Shown here one piece after another: positions 12,197 to 19,942 of a stretch of 32,064 nucleotides of DNA. The first letter of the stretch is position 1. Every line of letters begins with the position of its first letter. The translations under genes were made by a program, and so were the position numbers. Below the pieces are notes generated by a model. The model saw nothing but the letters and a program-made list of their open reading frames with translations, searched no databases and was not told the DNA's origin. Origin of the DNA: Planctomycetota bacterium (GTDB lineage: Bacteria > Planctomycetota > UBA8108 > UBA1146); contig JAPKAM010000020.1 in NCBI GenBank assembly GCA_028825265.1, positions 1 to 32,064 on the forward strand, given 5' to 3'.

Positions 12197-13346
12197 CGGT
12201 GCTAGTTACCGGTTTCACGATCGGGGTTCTCAATTCCTTGTAACCCTCTTTGATCTGGCGCTGGATCGATTCCACCTGTGAATCCCACCACCGATCTCTC
12301 TGTTGTGGCGGAGGAGGTGTCTTGGGCCGCACCAGTCGGAAGCCGACATGGAAAGCATCGGTACACCACCAGATGCTCTTGGGTATCTGCGGGTCTCGTT
12401 TTTGCCATTTCCGGGTCGAGGGTGAGCGTGCAGCGGAGCGACAGCGTTGCGGATCATCTTGCCACGATCCACCTCGAACCACTGCCGGCCAGGTCTTCTC
12501 CGGCCAGCGAACCGCGATCGCCGCAGCGACCGCCTGGTCACCGTGGGCTGCATATCCAGTGACGGAGTAGCCATCCAGTGTCCACTCGGCGACATTTCCG
12601 TAGAGGTCGTGGACTCCCCAACGGTTCGCCTTCAGGGTGCCCACCTTGCGATAGCCTGAACCGAGGCCGGGGTATCCATCATCGGGATCGTCATATTCAC
12701 TGTTGTCGAAGTACCAGGCGTATTGTTCCAGTAGGCTCGCATCGTCTCCGAATGAAAATGCCGTCTGTTGACCGCAGCGAGCGGCGTATTCCCACTCCGC
12801 CTCGGTGGGTAGGCGCAGAAACTGGCCAGTCTTTTTTGACAGCCACTTGGAAAATTGCATCGCTGCAAACTGGGTGATATCGGCGACAGGATAACCTCCA
12901 GCAGTTCCAAGCCCCTCGAGGATGGGGCGCGAATCCTGCTCCCACAGAGGAGTTGGAATGCTGACGGCATCGGCCCACTCCGGTTGATCCGCCAGGTCGC
13001 CCGAAATCCTTGAGTCCTGCAGGATGCCGTACTCTTGGCGGAACAGATCGAAGACATCCCAGGTCACTTCGTACTTCATGATGGAGAAGGGATTGATCTG
13101 GACCGTCCAGGTCGGTCCCTCATCGGCAGACCTGCCCTTTTCGGTGGCTGGCGAACCGATGGTGATCGACTCGGGATATCCTTCAGTTCCCACCGGAATC
13201 GAAACCCAGTGGATTTGGAACTTCGAGCCTGGAACTTTCTGGATCTGAATTTCGGGCTCGCCCGCGAAGGCGGTGGCTCCGGCAAGCAGCACCGTGGCAC
13301 CGAGCCAGATCGACCACGGTTGTATTCTCGTCCTGGGTTTCTTCAA
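12189..13346 (-). CDS. Exported SUMF1/FGE-like (formylglycine-generating-enzyme fold) protein
   Basis: The start is a TTG at 13346, chosen because GGGAAGGA (complement of 13352-13359) lies 5 nt upstream and the product then begins with a textbook signal peptide (KKPRTR, then a hydrophobic core to about residue 28, AFA-GE). It has 385 residues. FGE-fold hallmarks are LRLPTEAEWEYAARCG (177-192), DLYGNVAEW (247-255), VVRGGSW (289-295) and HVGFRLVR (333-340). Of the two FGE catalytic cysteines, the first position is Asp297 and only the second, Cys302, is kept. It is therefore unlikely to make formylglycine in the standard way; many SUMF1-domain proteins are binding or structural homologues. It is the first gene of the operon with the heptahaem cytochrome, so a role in assembling or partnering that cytochrome is a fair inference. 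Confidence 0.88.
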   Translation of the reverse strand: MKKPRTRIQPWSIWLGATVLLAGATAFAGEPEIQIQKVPGSKFQIHWVSIPVGTEGYPESITIGSPATEKGRSADEGPTWTVQINPFSIMKYEVTWDVFDLFRQEYGILQDSRISGDLADQPEWADAVSIPTPLWEQDSRPILEGLGTAGGYPVADITQFAAMQFSKWLSKKTGQFLRLPTEAEWEYAARCGQQTAFSFGDDASLLEQYAWYFDNSEYDDPDDGYPGLGSGYRKVGTLKANRWGVHDLYGNVAEWTLDGYSVTGYAAHGDQAVAAAIAVRWPEKTWPAVVRGGSWQDDPQRCRSAARSPSTRKWQKRDPQIPKSIWWCTDAFHVGFRLVRPKTPPPPQQRDRWWDSQVESIQRQIKEGYKELRTPIVKPVTSTDE

Positions 13347-13435
13347 GTGTGTCCTTCCCGCAGCCAAGGTACTGGCTTCCAGCAGTTTTCGGCAGGGTGG
13401 TGCCCTCGGTCGCCTTGGGCGGGTACAAGGCAGTC

Positions 13436-14530
13436 ATGATGTCGTACTACCTCGCTCCAGTCCAGATGTCCCACCGCTCTCGCGGGGTCTTCTCGGAAAA
13501 TCCCTCCCGAAATCGGGGTTTGGGGGGACTGTTGTTGCTGCTATCGGCCCTTCTGCTGCTGCTGTGCGGCTGTCGATCTCCACTTCACAGGATACATGTC
13601 GAGCACGCCTCGATGGGGACTCGGTTTCAGATCACTGCCTATCACGCCGATCGAGAGTATGCGCAGGGGATGATTGGTGCCGCGTTGACCAGGATCGATC
13701 AGATCGATCAGGTGTGTTCTGACTGGCAGGAGTCGAGTGAGTTACGCCAGTTGTGCCGCTCTGCTCCTCATCCAACGCCGGTGGCGGTGAGTCCTGATCT
13801 GCTCCAGGTGATGAAGAAATCGTTGGAGATCTCGCGAGCCAGTGAAGGTGCTTTCGATCCGACGGTCGGTGGCCTGATGCGGCTGTGGAGACGCTGTCAC
13901 CGCGCCGGTCGGTTGCCACGGGATCATGAAGTGGAAAAGGCACGCCGGGGAATGGGGATCGATGGAATCATCATCGATGAGGAGGCCAGTACCGTTCAAC
14001 TGCTACGAGAAGGTGTCGCCATCGACCTGGGTGGAATTGCCAAGGGTCATGCGGTGCAGGAAGTCTTCAGTCAACTGGAGAAGGGTGGGATCAGGCATCT
14101 GATCATCGATGGCGGGGGAGATCTTGTGCTGGGGGATCCGCCTCCAGGACGTCGCGGATGGCGCATTGCCATCGGGTTCTCGAAACTGGAGACCTCCGCT
14201 GACCTGGCCCCCTTGAAACTGCTGATCTCTGGTCGGGTTGCGGTGGCCACCAGTGGAGATGCCAGCCAGTTCACCGAAATCGAAGGTCGGAGGTACAGTC
14301 ATATTCTCGACCCCACCACGGGAATCGGAATCGCTGGCCCTCATCAGGTCACGGTCGTATCGACCGATGGAGCGACGGCGGATGCGCTGGCGACCGCCAT
14401 TGCCGTGCTGGAAATCACCGCTGTGACCGATCTGTTGTTTAAATTCCCCGGTAGTTCAGCACTGCTGGTCGATCCACGAGATGGGTCTCATCAAGTTCTA
14501 GGGACCCTGCCACTCACCATCGAGCGCTGA
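13436..14530 (+). CDS. apbE: FAD:protein FMN transferase, ApbE family lipoprotein
   Basis: ApbE attaches FMN covalently to Ser/Thr of periplasmic or membrane flavoproteins, using FAD. The protein shows the family motifs in order: ASMGTRFQI, GAFDPTVGGLMRLW, VAIDLGGIAKGHAVQEV, IDGGGDLVLG, SGDASQF, HILDPTTGIG and DGATADALATAIAVL, the last holding the metal-binding Asp. The ATG at 13436 has AAGG 5 nt upstream and gives 364 residues; an ATG at 13466 is an alternative. A leucine-rich segment ending LLLLLCGC resembles a lipobox, so the protein is probably a membrane-anchored periplasmic lipoprotein. It is divergent from the SUMF1/cytochrome operon, with 89 bp between starts. The flavinylated target is not visible in the window. 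Confidence 0.93.
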   Translation: MMSYYLAPVQMSHRSRGVFSENPSRNRGLGGLLLLLSALLLLLCGCRSPLHRIHVEHASMGTRFQITAYHADREYAQGMIGAALTRIDQIDQVCSDWQESSELRQLCRSAPHPTPVAVSPDLLQVMKKSLEISRASEGAFDPTVGGLMRLWRRCHRAGRLPRDHEVEKARRGMGIDGIIIDEEASTVQLLREGVAIDLGGIAKGHAVQEVFSQLEKGGIRHLIIDGGGDLVLGDPPPGRRGWRIAIGFSKLETSADLAPLKLLISGRVAVATSGDASQFTEIEGRRYSHILDPTTGIGIAGPHQVTVVSTDGATADALATAIAVLEITAVTDLLFKFPGSSALLVDPRDGSHQVLGTLPLTIER

Positions 14531-14542
14531 TCGACGCGGATC

Positions 14543-14577
14543 GATCTGTTGTGGAGGATGGTGGATCTGTTGTGGAG
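14543..14577. repeat. Two direct copies of a 14-bp element upstream of the Gfo/Idh gene
   Basis: GATCTGTTGTGGAG occurs at 14543-14556 and again at 14564-14577, a period of 21 bp, or two helical turns. The two copies therefore face the same side of the DNA, as tandem operator half sites would. They end 18 bp before a TATTAT box. Confidence 0.6.
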
Positions 14578-14601
14578 AAGGGTGCTGATCTTCAGTATTA
14601 T
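14573..14601 (+). promoter_or_regulatory. Candidate promoter for the Gfo/Idh oxidoreductase gene
   Basis: TGGAGA (14573-14578) and TATTAT (14596-14601, five of six bases of the -10 consensus) are separated by 17 bp and lie 50 bp before the TTG start. The -35 match is weak and overlaps the second copy of the 14-bp direct repeat, which would suit a repressor or activator site. Confidence 0.3.
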
Positions 14602-14651
14602 GAGGGCGTCCACTAGGCTTGGATGATCATTGAACAAGAAATGAGGATTCG

Positions 14652-15968
14652 TTGGACCAGCACCCGCAAGACCAAACTAACCCAAAGTCATCTAGTATTG
14701 ACCGGAGAGTGTTTCTGAGCGCTTCAGGCGGAGCACTGGCCGCAGCGGCACTGGGATCGACAGCACTCCAGGCCTTTCCCTCGATGATCCACAATTCTGT
14801 GGATGAGACCATCCGTGTCGGACTGGTGGGTTGCGGCGGACGCGGCACCGGAGCGGTGATCAATGCACTCAACGTGGAGCCGAGGGCGAAACTGGTCGCG
14901 ATGGGAGACATCTTCAAGGACCGCCTCGAGAGTTCGCTGAAAAACCTACTCGACGAGGAGCATGCGGATCGAATCGATGTTTCGGAAGAGATGCAATTTT
15001 CTGGCTGGGACAGTTTCGAGAAGGTCATCGAAAACTGTGATCTGGTCATCCTGGCGACGACCCCGCATTTCCGACCGGAGCAGATCGAGAAGGCGGTGGC
15101 GGCAGGGAAGCACATCTTTGCCGAGAAGCCGGTGGCCACCGATGCACTGGGAGTGGCCAGGGTCAGGGAAGCCTCTCGCGTTGCTGATCAGAAGGGCCTC
15201 ACACTGGTCAGTGGCCTTTGCTATCGCTACCAGGATGCCAAGCAACAGACCATCGATCGAGTCCACGATGGAGCGATCGGAGACATCGTCACCCTTCAGT
15301 GTACCTATAACACCGGCGGTCTCTGGCACCGGGGTCGCAAGGACGAGTGGAGTGAGATGGAGTACCAGATTCGAAACTGGTATTACTTCAACTGGCTCAG
15401 CGGGGATCACATCACTGAGCAGAGCATCCATAGCATCGACAAGATGATGTGGGCAATGAAGGACGTCCCTCCGGTCAAGTGCACCGCCAGTGGAGGCCGA
15501 ACATGCCGGACCGAGGAGAAGTGGGGAGACATCTACGACCACTTTAACTGCGTGTTCGAATGGGAGAATGGCACCAAGTTGTTCCACTCCTGCCGCCAAT
15601 GGAATGGCGCAGATGGTGACGTCAGCGATTATATTTTTGGTACCCGAGGAACCGCGGCAATCCAGCGTCATCGTGTCGATGGAGAGGTCAACTGGAACTT
15701 TTCCGGTTCACCCAACGACATGTACGACGCTGAGTGGGTCGAGTTGTTCCGATCGGTCAAGGGCGAACGAGATCGCATCAACAACGGCGAGTACATGTGC
15801 AACAGTACACTGGCGGCGATCCTTGGACGGACTGCAGCCTATACTGGCAAGACCATCACCTGGGATGAGATGACCAGCAGTGAACTGGACTTGAGCCCGG
15901 TGGCCTATGAGTTTGGCCCGGCTCCGGTGGTCGAAATCGCCAGACCTGGAACGACCAAGTTCAGCTAA
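14652..15968 (+). CDS. Tat-exported Gfo/Idh/MocA family oxidoreductase
   Basis: This is an NAD(P)-dependent sugar-type dehydrogenase of the Gfo/Idh/MocA family. The TTG start at 14652 follows TGAGGA (14642-14647) at 4-nt spacing. The first about 43 residues form a twin-arginine signal: DRRVFLSA with Arg18-Arg19, then an Ala-rich hydrophobic stretch to AFPSM. Export of a folded, cofactor-loaded enzyme is thus expected. The Rossmann motif VGLVGCGGRG lies at 56-65 and the family EKP motif at 158-160. The C-terminal half holds the substrate domain, with HSIDKMMWAM. Length is 438 residues. Planctomycetes carry many such Tat-exported paralogues, often in carbohydrate or sulfated-glycan degradation. 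The substrate cannot be told from sequence. Two hairpins follow the gene. Confidence 0.92.
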   Translation: MDQHPQDQTNPKSSSIDRRVFLSASGGALAAAALGSTALQAFPSMIHNSVDETIRVGLVGCGGRGTGAVINALNVEPRAKLVAMGDIFKDRLESSLKNLLDEEHADRIDVSEEMQFSGWDSFEKVIENCDLVILATTPHFRPEQIEKAVAAGKHIFAEKPVATDALGVARVREASRVADQKGLTLVSGLCYRYQDAKQQTIDRVHDGAIGDIVTLQCTYNTGGLWHRGRKDEWSEMEYQIRNWYYFNWLSGDHITEQSIHSIDKMMWAMKDVPPVKCTASGGRTCRTEEKWGDIYDHFNCVFEWENGTKLFHSCRQWNGADGDVSDYIFGTRGTAAIQRHRVDGEVNWNFSGSPNDMYDAEWVELFRSVKGERDRINNGEYMCNSTLAAILGRTAAYTGKTITWDEMTSSELDLSPVAYEFGPAPVVEIARPGTTKFS

Positions 15969-15987
15969 CGATTTTTTAGGAATTAGG

Positions 15988-16009
15988 CGGTGTGCCTTCC
16001 GGCACACCG
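15988..16009 (+). other. Short strong hairpin downstream of the oxidoreductase gene
   Basis: A perfect 9-bp stem, CGGTGTGCC (15988-15996) with GGCACACCG (16001-16009), closes a TTCC loop 19 nt after the stop codon. There is no T-tract after it, so it may stabilise the mRNA 3' end rather than terminate. Confidence 0.55.
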
Positions 16010-16019
16010 GTGACCCGCG

Positions 16020-16054
16020 TAGCCCTCGTGACCTCGGTCGCGAGGGCTATTTTC
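16020..16054 (+). terminator. Rho-independent terminator after the Gfo/Idh oxidoreductase gene
   Basis: TAGCCCTCG (16020-16028) pairs perfectly with CGAGGGCTA (16041-16049) across a 12-nt loop and is followed by TTTTC. It lies about 50 nt after the stop codon and before the SGNH hydrolase gene. Confidence 0.8.
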
Positions 16055-16132
16055 ATCGTCGGCAGGAATGTATCGTGACGAATGTAAGGTGTTTCCGATT
16101 CGATCGGATGGGTTCCGGAAGGGCGGTGGTGG

Positions 16133-16831
16133 ATGAAACTGATCTCGATCTTGATCTTGTGTTGCTGGAGTGTGCCCTTTCCCCATCTCGACGATCCGGT
16201 GAGCCCTCCGGATCCGATCGAGGAAAGAGGACTTCCAAGAGTTTTGATCATCGGCGACTCCATCTCCATCGGGTACACACCATTCGTACAGAAGGCCCTG
16301 CGAGACCAGGCGACGGTGGTTCACAATCGGGGCAATGCTCAGCATACCGGTACCGGGCTGAAACTGATCGATCGGTGGTTAGGGAATGAGAAGTGGGATG
16401 TGATCCACTTCAACTGGGGACTGTGGGATCTCTGTTACCGAGATCCTCCAGGCAGCCGCAAGCAAGGCAAAGAGAAGGGCCAGGTCACCTTTTCTCCTGA
16501 GCAGTACGGGATCAACCTCGAGAAGTTAATCGTGCGTCTCAAGAAGACCGAGGCACGCCTGATCTGGGCCAGCATCACCAAGGTTCCTGAGGGGGAGAAG
16601 GGACGGATCGTCGGTGACGACATCCGCTATAACCAGGTGGCACAAAAATTAATGAAGAAATACAAGATTCCCATCAATGATCTTCATGCAGCCAGTAGCA
16701 ATTTTGCGCCCGGATTGTTCAGGGCACCGGGTGATGTTCATTTCAACCCAGAAGGCCGCAAGGCGCTGGCAAAAAAGGTCACCGAGGCGATCGAAAAGGC
16801 CCTACAGAAGCGGGCCGGTTCGAGTCGCTAG
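16133..16831 (+). CDS. Secreted SGNH/GDSL-family hydrolase
   Basis: SGNH hydrolases cleave esters such as acetyl or acyl groups on sugars and lipids. The 232-residue product starts at ATG 16133, with an AAGGG (16119-16123) SD. It begins with a hydrophobic signal-like segment (about 1-17, containing CC, so a lipoprotein is possible). Catalytic blocks are visible: GDSIS (41-45, nucleophile Ser43), an Asn/Gly block HFNWG (92-96), and DVH (201-203) with the Asp and His of the triad. Planctomycete relatives often sit near Gfo/Idh oxidoreductases in polysaccharide-degradation loci, and this gene follows such a gene. The substrate is unknown. Its TAG stop overlaps the stop of the convergent ABC permease gene in a shared CTAG. 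Confidence 0.88.
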   Translation: MKLISILILCCWSVPFPHLDDPVSPPDPIEERGLPRVLIIGDSISIGYTPFVQKALRDQATVVHNRGNAQHTGTGLKLIDRWLGNEKWDVIHFNWGLWDLCYRDPPGSRKQGKEKGQVTFSPEQYGINLEKLIVRLKKTEARLIWASITKVPEGEKGRIVGDDIRYNQVAQKLMKKYKIPINDLHAASSNFAPGLFRAPGDVHFNPEGRKALAKKVTEAIEKALQKRAGSSR

Positions 16832-17616
16832 GAGGAGGCACTCGAGTAGTGTCGCAAGCCTAGGTTCCAGAAGGCTCGCATTCCAAGAAATGAGCAGGCG
16901 GTCACGCCGAGTACCCAGAAAATCAGCCACGGGTCCGGTCCTTCGAACAGGATTCTCGACGGCAATGCGATGACCAGTAGCGTAGGAAACACCGTCATCA
17001 GGATTCTTCGCGTCCAGATGGGATAGATCTTGTCGGGACGCTCCATCAATTTTGTAGCAGAGAAGAACGCGGTGATCAGTCCTCGGTTGGTGTGAGTCCA
17101 GAAGACTGGGATCTGGAAGTACATCTGCAAGACGTAATGAAGGAATGCGCCATTGATCAAGAGGAACAGGAACCAGATCAGGTTCGAAGTTCCCAACTCC
17201 TCGGGATAACGAAGGATGGACCAGCAAAGAATACCCGAGGCGATGAGAAGATTCAGGAACGAGTTGGCGGCAAAGTCTCGCAAACTGAGGAAGAAGAGTG
17301 AGGAGACCGGTCTCACGACGTAGTAGTCGAGATCTCCCTTGTTCACCAGGATCGGTATCCACCACATGTTGTTGCTGAATACGGTCATGTGAATCGCATC
17401 GATGACCAGGAATCCAGAGACGAAGATGAGGATCTGGTCGTAATTCCAGCCCCCAAGCAGGTCGGTGTGCTGGTAGAGGATCGTGAAAAAGACCAACTGC
17501 ACCAGGTAGAACATGCAATCCATGACGATCCGGAACCAGAAATCCATCCGGTACTCGAGCGATCGACTGAATGAGAACTTCAAGAACTGGAGATAGAGAC
17601 GCAGGTAACGAATCAT
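16828..17616 (-). CDS. ABC-2 type transporter permease (ABC2_membrane_6-like), second subunit
   Basis: This 262-residue membrane protein has about six hydrophobic helices and the family pattern of a short cytoplasmic N-terminus (YLRLYLQFLKFSFSRSLEYRMDFW), an NKGDLDYYVVRP motif in the first cytoplasmic loop and a C-terminal amphipathic end (FWNLGLRHYSSASS). The D-x-DYYVVRP block resembles that of paired ABC-2 permeases formerly called DUF990, related to drug or lipid exporters. The ATG at 17616 overlaps the previous gene's stop by one nucleotide (TGATG). It forms a heterodimeric pore with the upstream permease and is powered by the ATPase of the same operon. The substrate is not predictable. 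Confidence 0.87.
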   Translation of the reverse strand: MIRYLRLYLQFLKFSFSRSLEYRMDFWFRIVMDCMFYLVQLVFFTILYQHTDLLGGWNYDQILIFVSGFLVIDAIHMTVFSNNMWWIPILVNKGDLDYYVVRPVSSLFFLSLRDFAANSFLNLLIASGILCWSILRYPEELGTSNLIWFLFLLINGAFLHYVLQMYFQIPVFWTHTNRGLITAFFSATKLMERPDKIYPIWTRRILMTVFPTLLVIALPSRILFEGPDPWLIFWVLGVTACSFLGMRAFWNLGLRHYSSASS

Positions 17617-18428
17617 CAGATACCCACCCCCGTGTATCGAAGATCACCTCTTCGCCAGACGGGAATCGAAAGCAATCCCATCAGCAGGCTCCAGAGCAAG
17701 CAGTAACAGATTCCCTGGTACCACTGGACGAAACCGATCTTTCCCAGAGCCACCAGGGTCGGAAATTCAAACAGGTAGGAAAAGGGTAACCAGCGGAGAC
17801 CGTCCTGGATCGATTCCGGGAACAGAGTCAGTGGCAGCATCGCTCCACCCAGCAGCATCGTCACGAAACGCAACATCACTGACAGGCTCCAGACATTGTC
17901 GGCCCAGAAGGCGATGTATTGTGGAGTGAGGCTCATCAGGAAGAAAAGAAGATGAGCCACTAGGATCGAGGGGATCGCCATCAGGAGACTCATCGGTGAG
18001 ACATCCGTGGTGGTGGAGATCCCCAGCAGTGGAATGGCCACTAGTCCCATCAGGAGTGACTGGAATAGATCTGGCAAGATGTTGCCCACCTGCTGGGCAT
18101 ACTTGACGAAGGGATAGTGTCGAGGATAGAGCAGGTAACGGCTCAACGATCCGTCATAGATGTCGGTGGCGACGGTCATCTGCAGGTCACCACCGCGAAC
18201 GATGCGCCCGGTCAAGAAGACCATCACTCCGTAGGCGAGGATTCCGTTTAGGTCCCAGCCACCGATCAATTCCTTTCCCGATTCGGCAAAGATGGCTTGC
18301 CACAGAGCCCAGAGAATGACCAGATTCACCACCAGGGCCACCAACATGGTGATCCAGAAATCGACTCGATAACTCATCAACTTCTTGGTTTCGAGCAGGA
18401 CCAGGTGAAAGAAGAGAGATGGGCTCAT
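17616..18428 (-). CDS. ABC-2 type transporter permease, first subunit
   Basis: The 270-residue product is a polytopic membrane protein (about six helices) with the same layout as its neighbour: LLETKKLMSYRVDFWITML at the N-terminus and a D-GSLSRYLLYPRHYPFVKY block equivalent to the partner's DYYVVRP. This is the paired-permease pattern seen in ABC-2 exporters. It starts at ATG 18428, which overlaps the ATPase stop by 4 nt (ATGA), and its stop overlaps the next ATG by 1 nt. The three genes form one transcriptional unit. Sequence alone gives no cargo; the paired permeases suggest a hydrophobic or glycolipid-like substrate, which is only inference. Confidence 0.87.
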   Translation of the reverse strand: MSPSLFFHLVLLETKKLMSYRVDFWITMLVALVVNLVILWALWQAIFAESGKELIGGWDLNGILAYGVMVFLTGRIVRGGDLQMTVATDIYDGSLSRYLLYPRHYPFVKYAQQVGNILPDLFQSLLMGLVAIPLLGISTTTDVSPMSLLMAIPSILVAHLLFFLMSLTPQYIAFWADNVWSLSVMLRFVTMLLGGAMLPLTLFPESIQDGLRWLPFSYLFEFPTLVALGKIGFVQWYQGICYCLLWSLLMGLLSIPVWRRGDLRYTGVGI

Positions 18429-19420
18429 CGGATCCCATCCGCCTTGCCAGCCATGATTCTCTCGATGGTGTCCCCGATCTCGGGATCTTCGATCGAAAGA
18501 TCGATGACGGAGTATTTCCGAAGCAACTCCGCAGCGACCTCGGGGACCTTATCTCGGTCCACTCGCAGGCATAGTGAGCCAGGATCACATTCGATCACCT
18601 GGCCCATCGCTTCCAGTGAAGCGAGATCCAGAGGAGCGGTTGAACTGCGATGCACATTCAATCGGAGCTGCTTGTAGGGAGCGTATTCTCGCATCACACG
18701 TTTTAGACTTCCGTCATAGACGATTTCGCCCTCGCGAATGATGATGATTCTCTCACAGAGCCGCTCGATGTCTTCCATGTAGTGGCTCGTCAAGATCATC
18801 GCTGGTGCATTAGTTCTTCGATACTCGAGCAAGAAATCGCGAACAGCTCTCTGAGTTGTGATGTCGAGGCCGATGGTCGGTTCATCGAGATACACCACCT
18901 TGGGAGAGTGGAGCAGGGCGGCGATTAACTCCATCTTCATCCGTTCACCGAGCGACAGGCGTCGGATCTGGATGTTCATCTCATCCCCGATCTGGAGCAT
19001 CTCGGAGAGTTTGGCGAGCGACTTGCGGTACTGTTCTGGAGGAATCTGGTAGATCTCCCGCAGCAATTCGAAGCAATCCGCACCAGGCAGGTCCCACCAC
19101 ATCTGGGCTTTTTGTCCCATGATGAGTGCGATCTGACGTCGGAATGCGTCTTCACGTTTCCACGGAACGTGACCGAGCACTTCGGCTTCCCCGGCTGTGG
19201 GGTGGATGATTCCTGAGAGCATCTTCACGAGGGTGGTCTTACCCGCCCCATTGGCACCGATGAGCCCGACAATCTCCCCTTCATTGACTTCGAAGGTCGA
19301 TCCAGTGACCGCCACCTTGTCGATCCAGTCACGTCGGAACAGTGACTTGACCGAGGCGGCGAACCCGGGCGGCTTGCGGTGAACTTTGAAGATTTTCCTC
19401 AGGTTCTGAACCCTGATCAA
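18425..19420 (-). CDS. ABC transporter ATP-binding protein (ABC-2 exporter)
   Basis: This is the ATPase subunit of the exporter formed with the two downstream permeases. The TTG start at 19420 is set by AGGAGG (complement of 19426-19431) 5 nt upstream. In the 331 residues, Walker A GANGAGKTT is at 55-63, the signature LSLGER at 155-160 (a variant of LSGGQ), Walker B VVYLDEP at 175-181, followed by the D-loop GLD and the switch His in TSHYMED. A C-terminal extension of about 100 residues is typical of drug/lipid exporters of the DrrA-like type. An insertion at about 11-45 precedes Walker A. It lies at the head of the minus-strand operon; the 522-bp region upstream separates it from the divergent protease gene. 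Confidence 0.93.
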   Translation of the reverse strand: MIRVQNLRKIFKVHRKPPGFAASVKSLFRRDWIDKVAVTGSTFEVNEGEIVGLIGANGAGKTTLVKMLSGIIHPTAGEAEVLGHVPWKREDAFRRQIALIMGQKAQMWWDLPGADCFELLREIYQIPPEQYRKSLAKLSEMLQIGDEMNIQIRRLSLGERMKMELIAALLHSPKVVYLDEPTIGLDITTQRAVRDFLLEYRRTNAPAMILTSHYMEDIERLCERIIIIREGEIVYDGSLKRVMREYAPYKQLRLNVHRSSTAPLDLASLEAMGQVIECDPGSLCLRVDRDKVPEVAAELLRKYSVIDLSIEDPEIGDTIERIMAGKADGIR

Positions 19421-19600
19421 TGGTTCCTCCTCGTTTCTGGCACCGTTTTACAACACATCAGACGGAACTGGGTTTTTTTTCAAAAACAGCGGTCCGACTT
19501 TCGCTCCGATCCGGATTCATGGGGAGAGAACGCTTGGTTGCCGTCTGGAACTAGAGTCCAAGCGGGGCGTTCTAAGGCTCTTGAGGGATGGGATGGCAGT

Positions 19601-19621
19601 AACACGGACCCGGTCCGTGTT
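19601..19621. promoter_or_regulatory. 21-bp perfect palindrome, operator-like
   Basis: AACACGGACC (19601-19610) and its exact reverse complement GGTCCGTGTT (19612-19621) flank a single C. It lies 180 bp upstream of the ABC exporter start and about 320 bp upstream of the protease start. There is no T-tract on either side, so a protein-binding site for a dimeric regulator is more likely than a terminator. No regulator gene is next to it. Confidence 0.55.
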
Positions 19622-19698
19622 CTGCGAGTTGGTTATGAATAAATTACTGGTCACGCTGAGGAATGCTGCAGGAATCCTGTTCCGCATTGGATCGGGCA

Positions 19699-19743
19699 GA
19701 TGGCCTATGGCTCGTTGTCCTATGGTTCGATGGCCTGTCGCTC
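19699..19743 (+). repeat. Three degenerate 15-bp tandem repeats
   Basis: Units GATGGCCTATGGCTC (19699-19713), GTTGTCCTATGGTTC (19714-19728) and GATGGCCTGTCGCTC (19729-19743) follow one another without gap. They lie in the non-coding 19421-19942 region upstream of the protease gene. The rest of that region shows the palindrome at 19601, a nested small hairpin at 19662-19688 and a 7-bp stem at 19858-19876, but no gene I can support. Confidence 0.55.
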
Positions 19744-19942
19744 TCCTCCAGCACAGATGTGCCTCGAAGTGCCTCCATGCCGGTTCCGGCCAGTTTGAAT
19801 GCGAACTCGCCGTGCCAGCAGCCAACGCCAATCCACTTCAAATTGTCGCAATATATGTACCCGATCGATTCGGGTATTTCGCCACCTTCCCGTTCGAGCA
19901 GAAATGAGTCTGGTCGTCACGGGAAATCAGAAAGGGGACGTC

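Noticed and set aside
15988-16009. Terminator
   Set aside because: The stem is perfect but no T-tract follows; the hairpin at 16020-16054 fits that role better.
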